From CAWJFP01 sp963842155 (GTDB lineage: Bacteria > Pseudomonadota > Alphaproteobacteria > JACZXZ01), in contig CAWJFP010000030.1 in the NCBI GenBank assembly GCA_963842155.1, positions 1-61,788 of the forward strand: 61,788 nucleotides of DNA, read 5' to 3'. The notes under the pieces were generated by a model. It saw only the letters and a program-made list of their open reading frames with translations, had not been told where the DNA came from and did no database searches. The position numbers and the translations under genes were made by a program. Positions 16,821-23,860 of this stretch are shown piece by piece (position 1 is the first letter of the stretch; each line of letters opens with the position of its first letter).

Positions 16821-16837
16821 TTCAGCAAATTGCTGAA
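16821..16837. promoter_or_regulatory. Perfect dyad between irr and rubrerythrin
   Basis: TTCAGCAAATTGCTGAA is a perfect 8-1-8 inverted repeat. It lies 3 bp from the ICE-like box and about 14 bp after the irr stop. The low GC and lack of a T-run make an operator more likely than a terminator. Confidence 0.45.
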
Positions 16838-16851
16838 ATAGAACAATAAGA

Positions 16852-17271
16852 TCAAGGCGCTCGACGCAACCGAACGATCACGTCGACTCGCGAGACGACG
16901 GTCCCCTCGGGGGGGTGGGGCAGCGAGGCCACATGCACGTCCGTGCCGGGAATATCCTGCAGCCGGCCGCTATGCTCGTCGAAGAAATGGTGATGGTCGT
17001 TGACGTTCGTGTCGAAATAGGAGCGCCCCGGCTCGACCACGACCTCGCGCAGGAGGCCCGCGTCGGTGAATTGATGCAGCGTATTGTAGACCGTCGCCAG
17101 CGACACGCGGATGCCGGCTTGCGTCGCATCGGCATGCAGCATCTCGGCGGAGACATGGCGGTCCCGACCGTCGAACAGCAGACGCGCCAAGGCAAGCCGT
17201 TGGCGCGTCGGCCTGAGGCGCGCGAGCTGCAAACGCTCGAGCATGGGGGCGTACTGGCGAGGCGACGTCAT
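16852..17271 (-). CDS. irr: Iron response regulator Irr (Fur family)
   Basis: A 139-residue Fur-family regulator. The winged helix is RPTRQRLALARLLF to VSLATVYNTLHQFTDAGLL. The dimer domain has SYFDTNVNDHHHFFDEHSG, the triple-histidine segment that marks alphaproteobacterial Irr and binds haem. Irr represses or activates iron, haem and storage genes under low iron. I prefer ATG 17271 over a TTG at 17280. No N-terminal haem-regulatory CP motif is present. It is followed by the ICE-like box and rubrerythrin, and preceded by a CRP-like dyad. Confidence 0.88.
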   Translation of the reverse strand: MTSPRQYAPMLERLQLARLRPTRQRLALARLLFDGRDRHVSAEMLHADATQAGIRVSLATVYNTLHQFTDAGLLREVVVEPGRSYFDTNVNDHHHFFDEHSGRLQDIPGTDVHVASLPHPPEGTVVSRVDVIVRLRRAP

Positions 17272-17352
17272 GGGCGACAAATGGGGACGAAACCCTCCTC
17301 GATCAATCTTCGAGTTCGAACAATAGCTTGTTGCGCTTCCTGGAGCCAGTCA

Positions 17353-17372
17353 AATGTGAATGGTTTCACATT
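17353..17372. promoter_or_regulatory. CRP/FNR-type dyad upstream of irr
   Basis: AATGTGAATGGTTTCACATT contains TGTGA-N6-TCACA, the exact half-sites and spacing of the CRP consensus, within an 8-4-8 perfect inverted repeat. It is about 80 bp ahead of the irr start and 75 bp after the stop of the upstream gene. Confidence 0.45.
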
Positions 17373-17446
17373 GCCTGCTTGTCCCTTTCGCGAAACCCGG
17401 CCCATTGGCGATCTGCACATTTTCCCGGTCCGCGGCGCCAGAGGGC

Positions 17447-18844
17447 TTAGTAGCCCGTGATCAGCCGATCGACGAGCTGACGGACGGTCGGGATGAAGCC
17501 GCCGGAATAAAAGGGGTCTTGCGCGAAACGGTAGGCGTTGTGGCCGGCGAACATGAGCTGCGTCTGCACATCGCCGCCATGGCTGATATGCTGGAGCGTC
17601 TTCTGGATGCAGAAGGAGCGCACATCCGCCTTGCGCCCCGTGCTGTAGGGCTCGTGCTGGGACCAGTTCGAGAACAGGCAGGCCGAGAGACAGCCCATGC
17701 AATTGATCTGGTCGGTGCGGATCTCGCGCGCCTTCTCCGGCGTCACCAGGATGATGGTCGAATCGGGGGTCTTGAGCGCGTCGGTGAAGCCCTGCGCCAC
17801 CCAGCCCTCGACCCGCGCCTTGTCCACCGCCGTGAGATAGACGACGCGGCCGCGCGGACCGATGGCGAAGGGCGTGTCGTGCTCGCCCACCGTCTCGCTC
17901 GTGAAGGCCACTTGGCGCGCCGAGCGCTCGTAAAGCTCCTGCAGGAACTCGTTCTTGACCGCCGAGGAATAGAAGCCCGTCGGGCTGAAGCGGTGCAGCA
18001 GCACGTCGCCGGGCTTGAGCTCGAGCAGCCTCCGCTTCCAGGCGTCGGAAATCGGGCTCTCCTGGGTGAGGAGCGGCCGGGTGCCGAACTGGAAGCAGAT
18101 GGGTCCGAGCTCCTTGTTGTCGAGCCAGTCCTCCCATTCGTTGAGGCACCAGACGCCGCCGGCCATCACGATGGGCGTCGTCTCGAGGCCGCATTCGTTC
18201 ATCAGCTCGCGCAACATGCGCACGCGCGGGAAGGGCGGCTCCGGCCGCGTCGGGTCCTCGGCGTTGCTGAGCCCGTTATGGCCGCCGGCGAGCCAGGGAT
18301 CCTCGTACACCACCCCGCCGAGCAGATCGCGGAACTTGTGGTAGGCGCGCTTCCACAAGGCGCGGAAGGCGCGCGCGGAGGAGACGATGGGATAGTAGTG
18401 CACGCCGTACTTGGCGCAGATCTCGGCGATGCGGTAGGGCATGCCGGCGCCGCAGGTGACGCCGTTGATGATGCCCTTGGCGCGCTCGAGCACGCCGTTC
18501 AGGATGGTTTCGGCCGCCGCCATCTCCCACAGGATGTTCATATGGATGCGGCCTTGGCCGTAGGCGGTGTCGTAGGCCATGCGCGCCTGGTGCAGCGCGC
18601 CCTTGATGGCATAGGCGATCAGCTCGTCATGGCGCTCATGGCGGGTGCGGCCGTAATAGACCTGCGAGATGAGGTTGCCGTTGTCGTCGCGCGAATCCGC
18701 GTTGACGCCGGAGAAAGTGCCGACCCCGCCGGAGGCCGCCCAGGCGCCGGAGCTTTCGCCGTTCGAGACGGAGATGCCCTTGCCGCCTTCGATGAGGGGC
18801 AATACCTCGCGCCCGGAAACCAAGACCGGATTAAGCAGCTTCAC
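17447..18844 (-). CDS. Nitronate monooxygenase-family flavoprotein with C-terminal cysteine motif
   Basis: A 465-residue TIM-barrel flavoprotein annotated in most genomes as nitronate monooxygenase/2-nitropropane dioxygenase. The N-terminus has PLIEGGKGISVSNGESSGAWA; FMN-binding parts include NGVTCGAGMPYRIAEIC and TPIVMAGGVWCLNEW with FQFGTRPLL. It is 100-140 residues longer than ordinary members, and the tail has INCMGCLSACLFSNW with another Cys further on, which looks like an Fe-S site. GTG 18844 is preferred: AGAAGGA lies 8 bp upstream. The true substrate is probably not a nitronate. Confidence 0.75.
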   Translation of the reverse strand: MKLLNPVLVSGREVLPLIEGGKGISVSNGESSGAWAASGGVGTFSGVNADSRDDNGNLISQVYYGRTRHERHDELIAYAIKGALHQARMAYDTAYGQGRIHMNILWEMAAAETILNGVLERAKGIINGVTCGAGMPYRIAEICAKYGVHYYPIVSSARAFRALWKRAYHKFRDLLGGVVYEDPWLAGGHNGLSNAEDPTRPEPPFPRVRMLRELMNECGLETTPIVMAGGVWCLNEWEDWLDNKELGPICFQFGTRPLLTQESPISDAWKRRLLELKPGDVLLHRFSPTGFYSSAVKNEFLQELYERSARQVAFTSETVGEHDTPFAIGPRGRVVYLTAVDKARVEGWVAQGFTDALKTPDSTIILVTPEKAREIRTDQINCMGCLSACLFSNWSQHEPYSTGRKADVRSFCIQKTLQHISHGGDVQTQLMFAGHNAYRFAQDPFYSGGFIPTVRQLVDRLITGY

Positions 18845-18990
18845 GCCGTAGGTCCTTCTGGCCGATCGCGCCGATCGCCCGCTCCTCAATGCCCAGGCGC
18901 TTGATCGCCGTCGGTCCGGGCCACGCAGGGCGAGGCGCTCCCCCGATATAGTGCCGTTCGGGCAAATAATGAAGGCAAATCATCATATGG

Positions 18991-19752
18991 TTAACCGGGG
19001 TCCCGTCGCGGGGTCGGGGCCGGCAGCGAGGCGAGCAGCCGATCGGGTGCGTCGCTGATCACCGCATCGACGCCGAAGGCGTAGAGCGCCTTGGCTCGCG
19101 CCGGCTCGTTGACCGTATAGACGGCGAGCGGATAGCCCGCCGCCTTGATCGCGCCTGCGCGCGCGCCGTCCAGCCGGCGATGGTCGCAGATCACCGCCGC
19201 GGCGCCGAGCCTCCGCGCCTCGGCGAGCCAGCGCGCGGGCAAGGCGCCGACGAGATAGCCCCGCGCGACCCGGGGTGCCGCCTCCGCGAAGGCGGCGAGG
19301 GCCGCCGCATCGAAGCTGCTCACGATGGGCGGAGCGGCACCGGCGGGCCAGGCTTGCGCGAGCGCGGCCGCCACGGCCTCGGCCAGCGCTTGCGCGCGTC
19401 CCGGCTCGGCCTTCATTTCGAGATCGAAGGAGAGGCCGAGCTCGAAGAGGAGCGCGAGGGCCTCGGCGAGGCTCGGGATCGGCTCGCCCTTGAAGGCGGC
19501 GCCGAACCAGGCGCCGGCGTCGCGCTTCCTGAGCTCGGCGAAGGCGATGCGGCCCACCGCGCCTCGGCCGTCGCTCGTGCGGCCCAGCCGGTCGTCGTGG
19601 AAGAGGATCGGCACGCCGTCGGCGCTCAGCCGCACGTCGAACTCGACGCATTCGACGCCGAGCGCCGCGGCCTTGCGGAAGCCGGCGAGGCTGTTCTCGG
19701 GCGCGCGCGCCGCGGCGCCGCGATGGCCGATGACGCGCGGCAGCAGCGCCAT
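18991..19752 (-). CDS. ugpQ: Glycerophosphodiester phosphodiesterase
   Basis: A 253-residue cytoplasmic GDPD TIM barrel. VIGHRGAAARAPENSLAGF carries the catalytic His and the Arg/Glu of the active site; VEFDVRLSADGVPILFHDD gives the metal-binding E-x-D and second His. LSFDLEMKAE supplies the remaining metal ligand. It splits glycerophosphodiesters into sn-glycerol-3-phosphate and an alcohol. There is no signal peptide, which fits UgpQ rather than GlpQ. It lies 9 bp after the pnp stop, so it is probably the last gene of the rpsO-pnp transcript. No ugp transporter genes are present here. Confidence 0.88.
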   Translation of the reverse strand: MALLPRVIGHRGAAARAPENSLAGFRKAAALGVECVEFDVRLSADGVPILFHDDRLGRTSDGRGAVGRIAFAELRKRDAGAWFGAAFKGEPIPSLAEALALLFELGLSFDLEMKAEPGRAQALAEAVAAALAQAWPAGAAPPIVSSFDAAALAAFAEAAPRVARGYLVGALPARWLAEARRLGAAAVICDHRRLDGARAGAIKAAGYPLAVYTVNEPARAKALYAFGVDAVISDAPDRLLASLPAPTPRRDPG

Positions 19753-19761
19753 GGCCGGACG

Positions 19762-21924
19762 CTATTCCGCGCCGCCGGCCTCGCGCTGCTCGCCCTCTGG
19801 CTTGCCTTCGCCGGCCGGGCGGGGAGGCAGCTCCTTGCCGGTCTGCTGGTCGACCGCCTTCATGGAGAGCCGCACTTTGCCGCGCTCGTCGATGCCGAGC
19901 ACCTTGACATAGACCTGGTCGCCCACCTTGCACACGTCGGAGGGCTGCTTCACCCGGTAGGGCGCCATCTCCGAGACATGGACGAGCCCGTCCCGGCTGC
20001 CCAGGAAGTTCACGAAGGCGCCGAAATCGACCAGCTTCACCACCTTGCCGCGATAGATCACGCCGACCTCGGGCTCGGCTACGATATTGCGGATCCAATC
20101 GACCGCGGCCTGGCTCGCCCGCTCGTCGACCGCCGCCACCTTGACCGTGCCGTCGTCCTCGATGTCGATCTTGGCGCCGGTGACTTCGACGATCTCGCGG
20201 ATCACCTTGCCGCCGGTGCCGATCACCTCGCGGATCTTGTCCTTGGGGATGACGAAGGTGGTGATGCGCGGCGCATGGCGGCTGACCGCCTCGCGCGAGC
20301 CGGCGATGGCGCGCTCCATCTCGGCCAGGATATGCAGCCTGCCGTCGCGCGCCTGGGCGAGCGCGGTCTGCATGATCTCCTCGGTGATGCTGGTGATCTT
20401 GATGTCCATCTGCAGCGAGGTGATGCCCTGATCGGTGCCGGCGACCTTGAAGTCCATGTCGCCGAGATGGTCCTCGTCGCCCAGGATGTCGGAAAGCACG
20501 GCGACGCCCTTCTGCTCCTTGATGAGGCCCATAGCGATGCCGGCGACGGGGCGCTTCAGGGGCACGCCCGCGTCCATGAGCGCGAGCGAGGAGCCGCAGA
20601 CGCTCGCCATCGAGGAGGAGCCGTTCAATTCGGTGATCTCCGAGACCACGCGGATCGTATAAGGAAAGGCTTCCTTGCTCGGCAGCAGCGGCCGGATCGC
20701 CCGCCAGGCGAGCTTGCCATGGCCGATCTCGCGGCGGCCCGGCGCGCGCAGGAAGCTCGCCTCGCCCACCGAGTAGGGCGGAAAATTGTAGTGCAGCATG
20801 AAATGCTCGCGGTATTCGCCCTCGAGCGCGTCGATGATCTGCTCGTCCTGGCCCGTGCCGAGCGTGGTGGTGACGAGGGCCTGCGTCTCGCCGCGGGTGA
20901 AGAGCGCGCTGCCATGGGCGCGCGGCAGCACGCCCACCTCCGATTGGATCGGCCGCACGGTCTTGGTGTCGCGGCCGTCGATGCGCCGTCCCGTCTCGAG
21001 GATGTTGCCGCGCACGATCTCCTTCTCCTGCGACTTCATCAGCGAGGCCACGAGCTCGGGCTCGAAGCCCTCGGCCACCATCTGGGCGAGCGCCGCCGCC
21101 TTGGCCTCGGCGATGCGCTCGACGCGACTCTGCTTCACGGTCTCGCCGTAGGCCGCGCGCAGCGGCCCCTCGGCCAGCTCGCGGAAGCGCGTCTTGGCGC
21201 GCTCCTTCTCGGGATGCGAAGGCGCCACCGCCCAAGGCTCGTTGGCGCAGTCCTCGGCGAGGGCGATGATGGCGCGGATCGCCGGCTGGTAGGACTGATG
21301 GCCGAACATCACGGCCTTCAGCATGACCTCCTCGCTCAGCTCCTTGGCTTCGGATTCGACCATCAGCACGCCTTCGGCCGTGCCGGCGACGATGAGGTCG
21401 AGGTCGGAATTCACCAGCTCGTCGAGACGCGGGTTGAGCACGAACTCGCCGTCGACGCGCCCCACCCGGCAGGCGGCGATCGGGCCCATGAAGGGAATGC
21501 CCGAGATGGTGAGAGCGGCCGACGCCCCGATCAGCGCCACGATGTCGGGATCGTTCTCGAGATCGTGCGAGAGCGTGGTGCAGATGACCTGCGTCTCGTT
21601 GTTGAAGCCGGGCGCGAAGAGCGGCCGGATCGGCCGGTCGATGAGGCGGGAGGTCAGCGTCTCCTTCTCGCTCGGGCGCCCTTCCCGCTTGAAGAAGCCG
21701 CCGGGGATCTTGCCGGCGGCGAAGGTCTTTTCCTGGTAGTTGACGGTGAGGGGGAAGAAATCGACCCCGGGCTTCACCGTCTTCTGCGCGACCGCGGTGG
21801 CGAGAACCGTGGTCTCGCCGTAGGTCGCCATTACCGCGCCGTCGGCCTGACGCGCGATCTTTCCCGTCTCGAGGACGAGCTTGCGCCCGCCCCAATCCAG
21901 CTCCTTGCGATAGATCTTGAACAT
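19762..21924 (-). CDS. pnp: Polyribonucleotide nucleotidyltransferase (PNPase)
   Basis: The 720-residue exoribonuclease of the degradosome; it degrades RNA 3'-5' phosphorolytically. It has two RNase PH cores (from FKIYRKELDWGGRKL, and again from ARGNILETGRRIDGRD in shifted form), a helical linker, a KH domain with IGTGGK and a C-terminal S1 domain (YRGKVVKLVDFGAFVNF). The tail is a short Gly/Glu-rich extension. ATG 21924 follows AAGGA and begins the family alignment. As in many bacteria it follows rpsO, with a stem-loop in the 211-bp gap that may be an RNase III site for autoregulation. Confidence 0.97.
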   Translation of the reverse strand: MFKIYRKELDWGGRKLVLETGKIARQADGAVMATYGETTVLATAVAQKTVKPGVDFFPLTVNYQEKTFAAGKIPGGFFKREGRPSEKETLTSRLIDRPIRPLFAPGFNNETQVICTTLSHDLENDPDIVALIGASAALTISGIPFMGPIAACRVGRVDGEFVLNPRLDELVNSDLDLIVAGTAEGVLMVESEAKELSEEVMLKAVMFGHQSYQPAIRAIIALAEDCANEPWAVAPSHPEKERAKTRFRELAEGPLRAAYGETVKQSRVERIAEAKAAALAQMVAEGFEPELVASLMKSQEKEIVRGNILETGRRIDGRDTKTVRPIQSEVGVLPRAHGSALFTRGETQALVTTTLGTGQDEQIIDALEGEYREHFMLHYNFPPYSVGEASFLRAPGRREIGHGKLAWRAIRPLLPSKEAFPYTIRVVSEITELNGSSSMASVCGSSLALMDAGVPLKRPVAGIAMGLIKEQKGVAVLSDILGDEDHLGDMDFKVAGTDQGITSLQMDIKITSITEEIMQTALAQARDGRLHILAEMERAIAGSREAVSRHAPRITTFVIPKDKIREVIGTGGKVIREIVEVTGAKIDIEDDGTVKVAAVDERASQAAVDWIRNIVAEPEVGVIYRGKVVKLVDFGAFVNFLGSRDGLVHVSEMAPYRVKQPSDVCKVGDQVYVKVLGIDERGKVRLSMKAVDQQTGKELPPRPAGEGKPEGEQREAGGAE

Positions 21925-22061
21925 CTTTCCATATCCTTCCACCAAACCTGCCGCACGCCGGCCCCTGCCGGATCGTCCAGTCGTCGAGTTTCCGTCTTGC
22001 CTTGGATCGCAAGCGGGCCCGCGATCACAAATGGACCTCGGCCCGCCTTCCGCCTCGCGCC

Positions 22062-22091
22062 GGGCACCCGCTCCGCTTCGGAGCGGTGCCC
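22062..22091 (-). promoter_or_regulatory. Stem-loop in the rpsO-pnp spacer
   Basis: On the minus strand GGGCACCGCTCC pairs with GGAGCGGGTGCCC around a GAAGC loop, with one bulge. It lies 44 bp after the rpsO stop and about 140 bp before pnp. In E. coli the same spacer holds a terminator and an RNase III hairpin. There is no T-run here, so processing or partial attenuation fits better than full termination. Confidence 0.5.
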
Positions 22092-22135
22092 TTCCGGTCT
22101 CCGCGGGCGAGCGCGCGCCTGAGCGCGCCTCCGCC

Positions 22136-22405
22136 TCAGCGGCGCAGGCCGAGACGCTTGATCAGCTGCTCGTAGCGCTCGTTGTTCCTGCGTTTGAGAT
22201 AGTCGAGCAGCCGCCGCCGCTGGCCCACCATCATGAGGAGGCCGCGGCGGGAATGAAAATCCTTGTTATGACTGCCGAGATGGTCGGTCAGGTTCTTGAT
22301 CCGCTCCGAGAGGATCGCGACCTGGACCTCGGGAGAGCCCGTGTCCCCCTCGCCTTGAGCATATTCGCCAATGAGCTCGCGCTTGCGCTCCGCGCTGATC
22401 GACAT
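22136..22405 (-). CDS. rpsO: 30S ribosomal protein S15
   Basis: The 89-residue S15, which binds 16S rRNA early in 30S assembly. It is full length, with the family sequence EYAQGEGDTGSPEVQVAIL, the H-rich RNA contact DHLGSHNKDFHSRRGLL and the C-terminal RYEQLIKRLGLRR. It lies 23 bp after truB, in the usual truB-rpsO-pnp order. Confidence 0.98.
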   Translation of the reverse strand: MSISAERKRELIGEYAQGEGDTGSPEVQVAILSERIKNLTDHLGSHNKDFHSRRGLLMMVGQRRRLLDYLKRRNNERYEQLIKRLGLRR

Positions 22406-22428
22406 CGCTTTTCTCCCAAAGCAAAGAG

Positions 22429-23367
22429 TTAAAGGTTGAGCACCCGCACCGGATGAAGCTGAATGACGGGGCCGCCGCGGCCGAGCCGCGTGAGAGCCAC
22501 CGGCCTGCCGTCGGCCATGGCGCAAACCACGTCGCCTTCGGCTAGCCCGTCGATGCGTTCCCGATCAGTGGTGCGGAGCACTTGGATGGGCCGCCCGCTG
22601 CGCAGGAGGTGCGCCTCGATCTCGGTCAGGGCGAGCGCCGGGATGTCGGCCAGCGCTGTCTCGACCGGTAGTAGGTACTCGAGTGCGGGCGCACTATGCC
22701 CCAGCGCCTCGAGTTTATCCAGGGAAATCGCATGATCGAGGGCAAAGCGCCCGACCTTGAGCCGGCGCAGCACGGCGACATGGCCGAGCGTACCCAGCAT
22801 GAGCGCCAGATCGCGCACCAGCCCGCGCATATAGGCGCCCTTGCCGCAATCGACCTCGATCACCGCATGATCGGCGTCGGGACAGGCGACAAGCTCCATC
22901 CGGTCGATGCGCACCGCGCGGGCCTCGAGCGCGGGCTCGGCGCCCTCGCGGGCCAGGTCGTAGGCGCGGCGGCCCTCGAGCTTGACGGCCGAAAAGGCCG
23001 GGGGCACCTGCGCGATCTCGCCGAGGAAGCAAGGCAGGACCGCGCGGATCGCGGCCTCGCCGGGACGCGTCTCGGTGCTGGCCAGGAGCTCGCCCTCGGC
23101 GTCCTCGGTGGCGCGGCGCTCGCCCCAGCGGATGGTGAAGCGGTAGGTCTTGCTCCCCGCCATGGCGAAGGAGACGGTCTTGGTCGCCTCGCCGAGCGCC
23201 ACCGGCAAGACGCCGGTCGCGATCGGGTCGAGCGTGCCGGCATGCCCCGCCTTGGCGGCGTCGAGCAGCCGGCGGACGCGGTTGACCACGGTCGTGGAGG
23301 TGATGCCGCCCGGCTTGTCGATGACGAGCCAGCCGTCGATCTTCTGGCCGCGCTTCCTACGAGCCAT
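22429..23367 (-). CDS. truB: tRNA pseudouridine(55) synthase
   Basis: TruB makes pseudouridine 55 in the T loop of tRNAs. The 312-residue product opens with DGWLVIDKPGGITSTTVVNRV and has the catalytic aspartate in GHAGTLDPIATGVLP. RNA-binding segments KTYRFTIRWGERRATEDAEG and CGKGAYMRGLVRDL follow, and the C-terminal PUA-like domain ends with VRVLNL. ATG 23367 is the family start and overlaps rbfA by 11 bp. Confidence 0.96.
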   Translation of the reverse strand: MARRKRGQKIDGWLVIDKPGGITSTTVVNRVRRLLDAAKAGHAGTLDPIATGVLPVALGEATKTVSFAMAGSKTYRFTIRWGERRATEDAEGELLASTETRPGEAAIRAVLPCFLGEIAQVPPAFSAVKLEGRRAYDLAREGAEPALEARAVRIDRMELVACPDADHAVIEVDCGKGAYMRGLVRDLALMLGTLGHVAVLRRLKVGRFALDHAISLDKLEALGHSAPALEYLLPVETALADIPALALTEIEAHLLRSGRPIQVLRTTDRERIDGLAEGDVVCAMADGRPVALTRLGRGGPVIQLHPVRVLNL

Positions 23368-23809
23368 GATCGTCCCCGTCCGCCTCATCCTCGCCCCGCG
23401 AGGGATGGCCCGGGTCCAAATCGCGTGGACCCAAATCGCGCGCCACGTCCGGACGATGGAGCAGGCGATCGAGTGCCGCGGCGCGGTCGAAGCTCGCGTC
23501 GGCCTCGAAGACGAGCGTCGGCATGTAGCGCAGGCGCAGCTCCCGGGCGAGAAGCCCGCGCAGATAGGGTGCGGCGCGGCCGAGCGCGGTCGCGAGCTTG
23601 GCCGCATCGCCGCCCCCGAAGGGCAGCACGAAGCAGAGCGCATGGCGCAGGTCGGGGCTCACCCGCACCTCGGTCACGGTAATGACCACGCCCAGAAGAT
23701 CGGGGTCGCGCAAGGGCGCGCGCTCGAGGAGCCGCGCGAGCGCATGGCGCAGCTCCTCGCCCACGCGAAGTTGACGTTGGCTTGGCGGCCTCGCGGGTTG
23801 TCTGGTCAT
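23357..23809 (-). CDS. rbfA: Ribosome-binding factor A
   Basis: RbfA is a small KH-type factor needed for late 30S maturation. The 150-residue product shows RVGEELRHALARLL, VITVTEVRVSPDLRHA and LRLRYMPTLVFEADASFDRA. The C-terminal 30 residues are a disordered Asp/Arg-rich tail that includes the overlap with truB. It follows infB by 51 bp in the standard order. Confidence 0.94.
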   Translation of the reverse strand: MTRQPARPPSQRQLRVGEELRHALARLLERAPLRDPDLLGVVITVTEVRVSPDLRHALCFVLPFGGGDAAKLATALGRAAPYLRGLLARELRLRYMPTLVFEADASFDRAAALDRLLHRPDVARDLGPRDLDPGHPSRGEDEADGDDHGS

Positions 23810-23860
23810 GGCGTCGGCTGGAGGAGTTCTGGGCGGCGGGCGCCGTCTCGGCGGCGCGCG

